This document shows positions 1 to 11,329 of a stretch of DNA of 64,000 nucleotides, piece by piece. The first letter of the stretch is position 1. Each line of letters starts with the position of its first letter. Source of the DNA: Miscanthus floridulus (Eukaryota > Streptophyta > Magnoliopsida > Poales > Poaceae); assembly GCF_019320115.1 (NCBI RefSeq), contig NC_089598.1, positions 31,267,983-31,331,982 on the forward strand, read 5' to 3'. The position numbers and the translations under genes were made by a program. A model generated the notes under the pieces. The model saw nothing but the letters and a program-made list of their open reading frames with translations, ran no database searches and had not been told where the DNA came from.

Positions 1-449
1 TCACAGAACCGACCAATTTATAAGTGCACAAGTACAAAAACAATCACCGAAACGATCAAATTCTCGCACTTGAGCCCATATAAACCCGGTAGTCAACTGA
101 AATCTCGAAGGATTTCAAACCAACTTGCATACAACCAAGATCACAGTAATTCAACATAACATATCGTACGTTACAACATTTCACAGACGGTTTGCAAATA
201 GGTTACAACACCTCAGAGTCATTGTTATTACAAAATAGGTCTTGTAAAGTATGCGGAAGCAAATAGTTTAACTTACACACTCGAGTTCAAATACAAATAC
301 TGGTTTGCTGATCACAACCCGCAAAAGCATTCACATAAGCGAAACAGTGATCATGCCCATGATCTAGTCTTCGTCACCCGCCAGGTGGAGACAATACTTA
401 TAGAATCCCTAATATAGAAGGTCATTTGCAACAAGAGGGAATAAACTCT

Positions 450-467
450 GAGTACGAGAATGTACTC
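450..467 (-). promoter_or_regulatory. GAGTAC-N6-GTACTC palindrome in the Gyp-0 LTR
   Basis: Two perfect 6-base inverted arms are separated by six bases, about 450 bp from the predicted 3' end of the LTR. On the minus strand a TAAGTCT word precedes it, as in LARD-2. The function is unknown; a stem-loop in the R/U5 RNA is one possibility. Confidence 0.5.
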
Positions 468-3109
468 AGCTAGACTTACTCGTCGGAAACCAAAATAATG
501 ACACCAAGGATCATGCATAGCTTAATTTAGTGGATCAGGCTGACACTTTTTTTGCGGAAAAGCATAAGTAATCATGAGCAACTCTTAACCTAAACTAGCA
601 GTGACTTTTAGCCATTAACCTATCATCTATATTAGCACCTGTACTAAGCAATCATTTGATTAAGATGCAAACATTAATAACCATATCAGGTATAAATCAT
701 GGCAACATTATGATCATCATCATTTAACCATATTGTTAGATTAATTGAATCTACGTTGCCGCTGCTCAGTCAAGTTCTCACTATCCGGGAGAGACGGCGA
801 TTCGAATCGATTCCTATCCAGCTGGAGGGGTATTCCTAACACAAACCTTGCTTCCCCCATCAGGGTTGCAAACAAGTCACCTTTGGTATGATTCAGGAGT
901 CGCGAGTCCGAACAGATCGACATTCTCAGAGAACCACTCTGCCAAGGATGCTCGGGACTCTAACCCACCTTGGACTTATGCCAATGGCTCTCCGCACATC
1001 CTTACTACCTCTAGAATGCATTCCACTGCTCGCGTCCCCGGCCTGAGTCGAGCTACTAGGCTTCGCGGTCGGAACAACTTATCTGGCCAGCTAAGTGTTA
1101 GGCTGCGTTCAACATGACATAAGGACGTACAACGTATCAGTCCTTAAACGACACAGACGGAGTCACTATGTCCAACCTACACAAGACTCCGCCCGGTCTT
1201 AATTCATTATTAACATGGTTCTTTTCCACAATAGCAAATATAGCCAACTATGATCCACCTCATCCTAAAGCTCGCAAGTGACAGGAAATCACCTAACTTC
1301 TACCGCACTAAGCATGGCTAAGCATATAACCCATTCCTGAACTTAAATAGGATTCTAGTGCGATATCTGGACAATGATGGATATATAATGCAACAATTGG
1401 TTCCAACCAATTCCTATACTTAATGCATCATCAACGAGTAAAAGGTACTCATGGTATTTGTAAAAACATGGGAGACTTAATATGCTCCGGGGCTTGCCTT
1501 TCAGGAAAGTGAAGGACGGTGGTCAGGGCACTCGGGCAACTCCTCCTCGGCGGCTGCTTCGTCGATTTCCTGCACCTCGGGCTCCTCCTCCTGGTTGGCC
1601 CCCTCGAACTCCAGCAGCGTCACTCCCTCCGGCACACCTATTGCACGAATGTGCAAGATAAATATCATGGATGCACATGAACGAAGTCAGGGATGCTCGG
1701 GGAATGCACATACTCACTGCAGTCCGCATATTCCGACTTAAGCTCTATTCAAATCACTTTAACTTACCAAGTTTATACAACCTAATGTATAATTGCTCAT
1801 CTTTAGTTAAGGACCTAGCACCTGCACCTAAGCATGTTCTCAAGTTAGGCTAGCCCCTAAACAATCAACAAGAACATTGCAACAAAGCATACACACAGGC
1901 ATTTGTATTTCAGCAAAATAGGAACTATATAGCGGTATAGTAAACTGGCCATAACTGTAGATTTAGAGATCCAAATGACATGCAACAAGACAATTTGGAA
2001 AGATTATGAAATTGTCTACAATTAATTTTCAGACCTCAAGTCATGATTCTAACCTTTACCAGGTCAAATGCTTTAATCAACAGAAATCTATCTTCACAAG
2101 ACAGAGAGCAGGCAAAACTGTGATCCAACTTTAAACGACTGTAACTCCTAAACTACTAGGCCAAATGCCACCAAATTTTAACAGGAGCTAGATACATAAG
2201 TGCTCTATAACTTTTGTATTCACCAATTTCCTAGAAAACCAATTTATCATGGGAAACTTTGCAAAGTCCCCAGAACTATTGAGAAAGACATAATGCTAGG
2301 AAATATTTATTAACTTATGTTGCAAACAATTAATTGGACAAAACCAACTTCACTCACTCATCACACATATCACAAGAACACCAGAAAGTAAGGTGTTCAT
2401 CACCAAATCATTTCTTTTAATACCTTTCTTAATTTATTTAATTATTTAAGAGGAATAATAAATATATATGCCCACTGCACCATTTAATCTACAAAAATTA
2501 CAGTAGGTACTAAATGCTCTAAGTAGGCTACTATAAAAATTTCACACCATTTGAGCAAGTATAACAGCCTACACAAAAATGATAAGACATAATGGCTTAA
2601 AATGACATAATTAGGAAACCTTAGTGAAAAGTGTCAAGCAATATATTTTATATTTTTCCTAGTATCCTTAAGGTACTAGGATACTCCCCACAAAATTTCA
2701 TGGTCATTGTATTCCTAAATAATTTACAAAAATTCACACAAGGGTCATTCAATGATAAAAGGAAAATCTATAACTCAAAAACCATACATGCAATGACTCT
2801 CAAATTTTTACCAGAGCTTCTACTAAGCAAGAATAGCTTACCCACAAAATTTCATAATGTTTGGAGCATAGAAAATCAAGATATTATTCAAACAAGTTTG
2901 CATGCATTTAAAAACACATTTCAAGTTCCTATTTAATTCATCCAAAATTTCCACTTCTAGTGTTCATGTCATATTTTTCCTAAATACTAGACTTCACCAA
3001 GATCCTAACAAAATTGGAATCACCCCATTTAGATCTACCAATTTGGAGATATACATTTTACAAAACAGCACAAAAACTAGAATATTTTGAACTATCCTAC
3101 TGCTTAATG

Positions 3110-3890
3110 GTCACTGACGCGTGGGACCCGCGGGTCAGACGACCCCACCGGTCAGCGAAAGGAAACAGGGGAGACGGCTTCCGACGGCGCGGCAGCGGCG
3201 AAGCTCACCGACGACGGCTTCTCCGGCGACACCGAGGGTACCTCCGTGACCGCCTCGATCTCCCGCATCGATTGAACCCCCTAACCTAGACTCTAGCGGC
3301 CTCTAGGTGTGTCGGCCATGGCGCGTGGCGGCTCGGCCATGGCGCACGGTGGCGCGCGGCCATGTTCCGGCCTGATTGGACCGGCGGAGCTGGCTACATC
3401 ATCACCCGAGCAACGGTGAGTGACGGTGAAGCTAAGATGGCAGCTAGGGAGGGACGAGAGAGGCTATGCCGTGCTAGCCACAGTGAGCTCCAACTCCGGC
3501 GAGGTACGGCGGCGGTGGAAACCAAAAATACGGCCACTACCTTGGTTTGCCGACCCAACGACGAGGTGGAAGAGCTAAAGGAGGCTATGGTGGAGCTTCG
3601 AGCTAGCTAGAGGCAGCGTTTTTGCAGTGGCGAGTGAGCTAGGCGACGGTGGCTCGCTCAGCAGCAATGGGGGGCGGTGGCTCTGCTTCAGCTACGGTGG
3701 GAAATGAAGGAGGAGCAAGAAATGGAAATGAGAGCTAGGTGGGCAGAAGGGCATGGGCTCTTGCAGTGGACAGCGGGCAGCGGCGCCAGGCTGGCCACGG
3801 TGCATGGCCTGCGCGGTCAGGCGGCCGACGACGCGTGGCACTGTGGACGCGTTTTAGTGAAACCGATCGAGCCTGACAGTGTGACTTGGT
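3110..3890. other. GC-rich patch inside the Gyp-0 LTR
   Basis: The LTR turns abruptly GC-rich here, with words such as ggacccgcgggtcag and gcggcagcggcg, between AT-rich flanks. LARD-1 and LARD-2 LTRs carry a comparable patch (9810-10460 and 25670-27080). Short frames exist on both strands but none resembles a known protein, so I read it as untranslated LTR sequence. Confidence 0.5.
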
Positions 3891-4713
3891 GAGCTTCAAA
3901 CTCCAAAATGGTGGCTAGTTAGCAAAATCAACTTGAAGCAAAAATGTAGAGCTATGGTAGGGCTACAACAATGTTTTAGAAATCATCAGCTAATTCTCAA
4001 AGGATCACGAGTTACATCAAGCCAAAGTCAGCTCCTTCAAACTGTAATTGCAATCCATACTTAGAAATTTTTCTAAGTGTTAAATCAGCCCTCAACACTG
4101 ACTTGTGGGCCCTTTTTGAGCATGTTGTGCACATTTTCATGACTTGGCTTCTAAACAAAGTTTGTTCCTTATAAAATTTGCTACAACTTTTCTTTAGGTT
4201 GCTCAAACATGCAAACACTCTAAGCTATACTTTTTAAATAGTCAAACTCAGGAGCTCTAGGGGTTCATAATGGTCAAACCATGACTTGGAAACCTAATTA
4301 GGCAAAATGATCAACATGAACATTGTTCCTAATGACATTCTAAGTATAACTAAGTTGCTTAAGTGGATTATTAGCCACACCACACATTGGTCACACCAAA
4401 ATCAAGCATTACATGTACTGAAACAAGGAAAAACCAATGAAATATTACCTTTGTTTCAAAGTCATGTTTCACATGTTTCGTGATTTTGTTGCATAGTACT
4501 AACTAACCATGTTTCACTAAAGTGAGTTGCACATGTTGCACTTGAGTGTTGCACACGATTCATTTCATAAAACAAGCACACATGAAATATAACAATATGT
4601 TGCAATGTTTCGAAAACATGTTTCATGCAATATAAGCTCATGAATGGATGAATGATGCTCATGTTCATGAAATGCAAGTGCAAATGTGGAAGCCAAACAC
4701 CTAGGGTGTTACA

Positions 4714-6221
4714 CGGTCTCGGTCTCATGACCAGACGCTAGCGCAAAGAGTGACCGGATGCTCAGGGTCTACGTCTAGTCAGTGCTGATGTATGGTGATG
4801 TAGGCGGCGCTAGAGTTAGGCGTGCGGGCATAGAACTGATCGGACGCTGGTCTGCGTCTAGCCATGGTGGACCGGATGTGTCTGGTCACAAAACAGAGGC
4901 TCGGGGAGCCCTCTAGAAATGACCAAACTCAGGTGCAGCAGCGTCCGGTCATTCACTGTGAGCGTCCGGTCGCAACTTAACCGTTGAGATTGGGCAGCTT
5001 CAGTTGAACGCAGAGCGACACATAGACGGCGTAGAGCGACTGGACGCTGGCAGGGTGCGTCCGATCAATCCGACCGGAGCGTCCGGTCGTCCTAAAATTT
5101 GCCCAGTGAAGGGGTAACGGCTAGTTTAGCCCGTGGGGCTATAAATAGAAGATGGTCTCGGCCATGGTTTGCGTTGAGAACCTCGGGGGACTTTGTGTCC
5201 ATGCTTGAGAGTGCTTGGGAGCCCTCCATCTCACATATGCTTGATAGTGATCATCTGATTGTGTGAGAGAGCGATTCTAATGCGATTGCATTGTGAGGTT
5301 GCATCGAGTGGCACTAGATGATCGAGTTGCAAGCCGGTGGTGCTTGTTACTCTTGGAGGTTGCCACCTTCTAGATGGCTTGTTGGTGGTCTCCGACGAAG
5401 CCCGCAAGAAGCTTGTGCGATGCTCCAGAGAAGAGTTTTGTGAGGGGCATTGTGCTCGCCCCGCGGGAGCCATAAAGAGCAACTCTAGTTGAGCATGTCA
5501 TTGAGCTACCCTTACTTTTGGGGTAGGTTCTTGTGGTGCCCAATGTGCAGGCTTGGCGGGTGATGCCAATTAGCCGCCGAACCACCAAGTGAGCGGTTGA
5601 CACAACGGGGACGTAGCATGTTGGCACACATGTGAACCTCGGGAGAAAATCACCGTGTCAACCTTGTTCTTCCTGTTGGTTTGCAATCCCCTTACACAAG
5701 CTTGTGATTACTTTTATACATTGTGCTTGTGTAGTTGCTCTTGTAATTAGTTAGCTTGTGTAGCTCACTAGTTACCTTCTTGCTTGTATAGCATAGAAGT
5801 AGCTCCCTTGCGTGGCTAATTTGGTTTGTGTAACCTTGTTAGTCACTTTGCTTAGTTTGTGTGTCTAAGTATTTGTGCTCTCTAATTTGGCATTGGTTGC
5901 CTTGTTATTGAGCATTGCTAGTGTGCTTAGTTGGCTTTGTGCTTTTGCTTACTAGCATGTGTAGGAGCTCCCTCATTGCTTGAAATACTAGTGGCATAGG
6001 TTTGTGTGACCTTGCTCCTAGAATTAGTTAAGTGAGCTCTAGTTAGCCCAATAGCTTTGTTGCTTAATTAGGATCTTTACAAGGTGCTAGAGAATATAGA
6101 TAGAGGGGTGTAGTTTTGGTTAGACCGATAGTTTTAATTCCACACTTATTTTGGTTAGCCGATGCGACTAAGTTTTAGAAATGACTATTCACCCCCCTCT
6201 AGTCGCCATGTCGACCCTACA
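4714..6221 (+). mobile_element. Copia-2: 3' part of a SIRE/Maximus-like Copia LTR
   Basis: The right end reads ctattcacccccctctag followed by a cgaccctaca terminus. That is the typical 3' end of Copia SIRE-type LTRs in grasses (family knowledge). Immediately to the right, minus-strand Copia-1 coding sequence begins, so this LTR lies in the opposite orientation inside the Copia-1 pol gene. Its left part was displaced by the Gyp-0 insertion and lies outside the window. The 5' portion is rich in GCGTCCGGTC-type words, and the 3' portion in cttgtgtag/ttgtgtaac words. No coding potential is visible. I cannot tell whether it is a solo LTR or part of a full element. Confidence 0.7.
4725..5095 (+). 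repeat. Cluster of CCGGACGC / GCGTCCGG words in the Copia-2 LTR
   Basis: About ten degenerate copies of GACCGGACGC or its inverse GCGTCCGGTC are scattered over 370 bp. Examples are gaccagacgct near 4730, gaccggatgct near 4751, cggacgctgg near 4842, and two gcgtccggtc copies near 4940-4970. Copies occur in both orientations, so neighbours could pair as hairpins. The pattern recurs in panicoid Copia LTRs (family knowledge); its role is unknown. Confidence 0.6.
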
Positions 6222-7145
6222 CCATCACCCAATCCAGGTCTCAAAGTGCTTGTTCTACCTTAAGAGGCTCCAAAGAGGAAACAAATGAGTAATATCGACA
6301 AAAGTTTGCTAAATATGAATGAGTTGTTACCCCCTTTCAAAGACTCCCAAGGATGTTATTAACGGGATGATCCTGTTGTATTGTTTGCCTTAGCCTTGGA
6401 TGCTTAATAGCCTCTTGTTCATCTTCTGGATCTTCATCATCATCTTGCTCAAATATGGATTGTAGGTTTTGTCCATGAGCTAGAGTCGAATCAGCTGCTG
6501 CTGACTATGTAGGTGCGGCACTACTGCGTGCAGGAGTTGCAGCAAGTGTTTGCTATAGTGTGGCATCAGGTACATTAGTGGAAATAGGTGCAGCAGCAAC
6601 TTGAGGAACCACCACTTCAGTGACTTCATCTTCTTGTGGTCTAATATCACCAATAGCCAATTGCTTGATTGCTTCACATGGTGGATCCTTCTTTCCTACA
6701 ATACTTGAATCAACTTGCTTCACTTGAAAGCCATTAGATTCATCAAATGTCACGTCTACCGCAATCTCAACTCTCCTAGAGGTTTTGTTGAAGACACGGT
6801 AGGCATGTTCATTTGATCCATAACCAAGAAGAAAACCTTCATCAACTTTATGTGTAAACTTAGAGGTTTTGGGTTTCTTGTTAAGTATAAAACACTTGCA
6901 CCCAAACACTCTAAAGTAAGATACATTAGGCTTGTTACCGGTTAGAAGGTCATATGAAGTTTTCTTTAACTTCTTGTGTAGGTAGAGGCAGTTAATGGCA
7001 TGGCAAGCGGTGTTGACGGCATCACACCAAAAGATGTCTGACATCTTGTACTCATCTAGCATTGTCCTTGCCATGTCAATGAGTGTACTGTTCTTCCTCT
7101 CTACTACACCATTTTGTTGAGGGGTGTATAGAGTTGAAAACTCAT
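6222..7145 (-). pseudogene. Copia-1 pol, block 3: integrase C-terminus and linker toward RT
   Basis: This is the third coding block of the minus-strand Copia-1 element. From the right it starts after the LARD-1 insertion with TLYTPQQNGVVERKN, which carries the catalytic Glu of the DDE integrase. It continues through the MARTMLDEYKMSDIFWCDAV region and the GFLLGYGSNEHAYRVFNK fold typical of Copia integrase C-termini. An acidic linker and DHPVNNILGSLKGG follow, just before where RT should begin. A stop follows residue 173 of the frame that starts at 7074, another lies near 6513, and a one-base frameshift sits in the C-run near 6335. The block ends at the Copia-2 LTR, mid-word in LDWVM, so no RT or RNase H remains. 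Lineage: SIRE/Maximus-like (inference). Confidence 0.85.
7141..7145. repeat. Left target-site duplication of LARD-1 (ctcat)
   Basis: ctcat directly precedes the tgtagcaccc end of LARD-1 and is repeated exactly at 23606-23610. Removing 7146-23610 restores continuous Copia integrase sequence. Confidence 0.95.
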
Positions 7146-8048
7146 TGTAGCACCCAATTTTAAAGACAAAACCAGATACACACTATATGTGAGCCCAGGA
7201 AGTAAATCTCACATATAGCCACAAATAAGGGTAATATCAAGAGACAATACTTATTACATAACGTATTAGTAAAAGGAAAATAACCTCAGAGTATAGACAG
7301 GGGAAAGTCAACTCCGATCTTCATGCGAAGACTCCAAATCCATAGGAACGACTGACTGGTTGACCACAAGCCTAACTCCTCCAAACCAGCAATCTGGTAC
7401 CCATCCGGGATTTTCATTGGATGTAAAGCAAGTGTAAGCTCACCATACTTAGCAAGTATATCAAAAGGGATCTATGAGGCTCAAAAGGCTTGACACTATT
7501 TGACTGCGGTTCGCAATTTTAGTTGATCAAATTTTAGCATCCTGAATCACTACTTTAATGAACAGTCCCAATTCCCAAGTGATATTAAAGTATAGTCATA
7601 TTTATCTCAATTCCCAACCATCCACCATCCATAGTAACCACTAATCTTGAAGGATCCAGACCGCTCGTATCCATGAGCACGGCTGTTATAACAGGTTAAG
7701 TATTTCTGTAGAAATTGTACATCTTTACCCACCGAGCCGATGATTCCCAATGCTAGGGTTTGCAAGGCCCACTACACCTCTTCCAGGAAGTGTGGCAGGG
7801 TTTCACTATGAAACCCTTAGCTAGTTGCACTAACAAGTCATAGCTACAAAGGAGTGGTACACGTGGGCATCGCAGCATGGTACACATCCTAGCAGAAAAA
7901 GGAAAGATACCCTCTTACCCTTACTTGAGCTACAGACGAGCTAGTACAATCTAGTTAACAGGTTAAAGTCAGAGCCATATGACACTCGGGGTTGTACAGA
8001 ACCTCCTAGGTTGCCGCTTCAGGATTAAGTCCTTATGGAGAGGCACTA

Positions 8049-8068
8049 GAGTACTCAACCCCGTACTC
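8049..8068 (-). promoter_or_regulatory. GAGTACTC...GTACTC palindrome, LARD-1 LTR-A
   Basis: gagtactc is followed by a short spacer and gtactc. Identical copies lie in LTR-B (14853-14872) and LTR-C (21651-21670), and related motifs in Gyp-0 and LARD-2. It lies about 0.9 kb from the 3' end of the LTR. The function is unknown. Confidence 0.5.
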
Positions 8069-10449
8069 TAGCCCCCTATCTGTTGCTAAAAAGCTCCATT
8101 TTATCATATTGCATATAGCCTTTAGTCATGTTTAACAATTATTTTATGTTAAGCGCTGCAACATCTATCCAAAATGCATACCCAAACCATAGGTGACAAG
8201 GATATGTGGTACAAGAATTCATCTAGGTAAAGTCCTTAAGGGTATATCAAATTAGACACATGCATGAATATGAATAGTAATTGTTCATAGGTACAAGGGG
8301 CCTTTGGTACACTTGCCTTAAATACCGATCCTTCGGTAAGCTTTAATCTTCAACGTCCTTCTTCTTCTGGATCACCACAGTATATCTCACCGACTAGGAC
8401 GTAATCAGTAGAATACCACACAAACATCCTATATACATACATGCATAGCATACAATTGCATCTATATCAGAATAGTACACCAATCATAGAAAAATAAGTA
8501 AAAGAGTTTGAAATACGATTCTACGCATCGCTACGAACACACAAACGCAAAAGACACGCTATATGCGATTCAACGAAAAAGCGACTATCGAAGGATTTTC
8601 AGTGCAACTGGAAAATAAAACCTATCCATTTAACTTATTTTAACTGTAGAAATACATGTAAATATTCTCATTAATCAACTTGATTCATTGCTTAAGAAAG
8701 AGCGTAGTATAAAACCTATATTTACTTTATATTCCGAAAATGATGCAAGTGATAGTATTAATACAATTAACTTTTTAACTGCCAAAACACATTCGAGTAA
8801 CATGAGAACCACTAACGCCACTACGTAAAACACGCCAAAACAAAAGTAACGCGACAAGAATGGCTCGATGCTACGGTTATGATACGCAAGAGACACTAAG
8901 AAAGGAGCTACGGTTAAAAGAAAACCACTATCAAAAGATTCATATTATATTATAAAAGAAACAACTACGAGCTTGTTTTAGGTTAGCTAAGAAAACTATA
9001 TGAGCAATATTGATTTAGATTAATCACAACATATTTAGTGTTAAAAGTCAAGTTAAAGCTAATCATGTATTATTTATAAATGTTATCACATAACAAATTA
9101 AACTTTACCTTTGCGAAGGAATTAAGCATGTGACAACATCTACTCGTACTTATCACATATGTATCTTGTTCAGCTAATCAAATTATATTCTAGAAACACT
9201 TTTAAGTTAACAACTAATCATATTAACTTTTAGGTATAAATCATCAAAGTTAAGCACCTATATTGCTTTTAATTCCAAACTAGTGTGCAAATATACTAAT
9301 CAATTTAATATTTAGCTATATATGGAAAAACATGTGCCATGAAAAACATTACCCCTAACACATAGTTCACGTCAGCATGAACCAAACGCAACTTAAATGG
9401 TGCAAAACAGAATTAGAACTTAAATTGCTTTTAATTAAAAAGTTATTGAATAATCCTCAATCAAATTAATATCTAACTTATAAATTTCAAAGATGTGAGA
9501 CATGTTAAACATCGTTGCTAACATGTACCACACATTGCGATGAAACTCGGGCAATCAAATTGAAATAAAAAATCTAAATCGGCTTTAATTAATCAGCGAT
9601 TAATTAATTATAAACACAATTAATATTTTAATAAAATAAATTCATGAACATGTGATATGAAAACTAATAACTCTACTACGTAGATCTCGACGACATGAAA
9701 CTAACGCAACTAGGAATGGACTGAAACGGAGCTAAAACGATTAAACGACAGAGATTAATAACAGGATGGCAAAATCGTAAATAATTACATCTTCTACCTT
9801 GGATATCTTCTTCCTGTGCCTGTCTGTTACGTTAGTGGCCATGGAACTAGCTGCTTGCATGGAGAGCTCAGGGGACAGCCTGGCCTAGGCTGGCCAGCGG
9901 ATGGTACACGTGCTGCGCGGTGGCCTAGGGCGACATGGGGCAGGGCAGGGCCCACTCGGCCGGTGGCCGTCGGCCACTGCAGGCACGGTGCCTGCTCCCT
10001 GCACGCGGGAGCACGCGTCCGGAGGAGCTGGGGGCCGGGGCATGATTCCGGTGGTGGCGCACAGAGCTAGGGCCGGGGTGGGGCCCTACCGGGTGGCGGC
10101 GCACAGGGCCGGCTACAGGCGCGGGGATGGCCGAAGAACTTGAAGAAGAGGGCCGGCCATGGATGAGCTCGCCGGAAAATCGACCGGAAAAAGGAAAATA
10201 AAGGGGAAACAGTCAAACAATGATGGATTCGTGAAAAGAAGTATACCACAGCGTAGAGGACGACGAGATCTACCTTGTGGTGGTGGTAGTTGACGCCAGA
10301 ACGCGATGGTTTGGTCGAAAAAGCTCGCCGAAGAGTTTGCTGGAAACCTTGCTTTTCCGAACTTCGGTGTCCGATCTGCGGCGGTAGGAGTGGCGGCTGG
10401 CGAAACGGGCTGTACTTCTAGAATCCTCGCATCGAGGGCTACGCCGGCA

Positions 10450-10459
10450 TATATAAATA
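10450..10459 (-). promoter_or_regulatory. TATA-like box, LARD-1 LTR-A
   Basis: On the minus strand TATTTATATA is followed by a GC-rich leader. The same site is present in LTR-B and LTR-C, which suggests it is the element's RNA polymerase II promoter. Position and conservation support this; activity cannot be judged. Confidence 0.5.
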
Positions 10460-11074
10460 CGCAGGGTTTGGAGATTTTGGAAATCCGAGATGTTTTAGGA
10501 AATAATTGATTTTTGGAATTAAAATAATTATAGAAAATCGGGAATTCTATTTAGGCTCTGAAAAATATATCTGAGCTTCAAAAAATACTAGAAAAATTCC
10601 TAGGGATAGATGGAAGAATGGGGAACACAACCAAAGTAGTTTTAGCTCCCGAAAAAGACTTTTGCATTGATCGAGGAAAAAGACAAAGCTCCAAGAAATA
10701 GGAATTTAATCCCAAAAAAGGTCGGAAAGATTCCCGAAAGAGAGGCATCAGTTCTAACGCGTCTTAAACCTTTTCCAAGCCTTTGATTATGAAAACAAGG
10801 CATCTTATCTAACTTTTGTTTTTGCAAGTTTTCAAATTCATTTTAAACCACTACTTGAAAGCAATATTTTAAAGATTGAGATTTGAATTTATTTTCCAAA
10901 CCACTCATCACAAAAGTATCAATGCAACGACATGTATGCGCAAACATATTGCTACCCTTATGTTGGATTTTAATTTAAAGAAAATTTTCTTTTACCTATG
11001 TTTTTATGAGCACAAAACAATTAACAGAAATCATTTTACTCTTTTTAGAAAGTAGCTAATTTTAGGGTGTTACA

Positions 11075-11090
11075 ATTCTACCCCCCTTAA
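11075..11090 (-). other. Polypurine tract of LARD-1, copy 1
   Basis: On the minus strand TTAAGGGGGGTAGAAT lies directly upstream of the LTR start TGTAACACCC. This is the expected position and composition of the plus-strand primer for reverse transcription. Confidence 0.85.
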
Positions 11091-11329
11091 GATGAATCTC
11101 GTCCCCTAGATTCGGAGAAGAAGAGCAAAGAAGAGAGGGATACTTCAACTTGGGATCTTCTTCACTTCCTTGAGCAACACCATCTTGATGCTCACCTTGT
11201 GTTGTATGAGAACTCTTCACGTGGCCACTCTTGCAAATTCTAGTTCTATCTTATTCCAAGTCCGATCTTGTTGCTTCTCTTAATTCATTCCAATGAATCT
11301 TGTTATCCATATGTTAAGCTTCCAAAAGA

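Larger units (their letters stand above)
1..4713 (-). mobile_element. Gyp-0: near-complete giant LTR of a Gypsy-type element
   Basis: Read on the minus strand, this block opens with TGTAACACCCTAGGTG at 4713 and runs to the left edge of the window. The first bases of the window read tcacagaaccg; their reverse complement, CGGTTCTGTGA, resembles the LARD-2 LTR end (CGGTTCTGCCACA). The LTR therefore probably ends within 2-3 bases of position 1 and is about 4.7 kb long. It has AT-rich flanks, a GC-rich patch at about 3110-3890, and a GAGTAC/GTACTC palindrome at 450-467. No open frame looks like a retroelement protein. The bases after its right end (cggtc, 4714-4718) should be the TSD, but its partner lies outside the window. 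It could be a solo LTR or one LTR of an element extending left. The right boundary is firm; the left is inferred. Confidence 0.72.
7146..11074 (-). repeat. LARD-1 LTR-A (3' LTR of the array)
   Basis: This 3,929 bp LTR runs from tgtagcaccc to gggtgttaca on the plus strand. It contains a TATA-like box (10450-10459, minus), a GC-rich segment (about 9810-10460) and a GAGTAC/GTACTC palindrome (8049-8068). It aligns along its whole length with LTR-B, with scattered single-base differences and small indels. No protein-coding frame is preserved among the three copies. Confidence 0.93.

Noticed and set aside
1523..1853. Short frames near 1.5-1.9 kb
   Set aside because: They are short, overlap on both strands, show no recognisable motif, and lie inside the Gyp-0 LTR.
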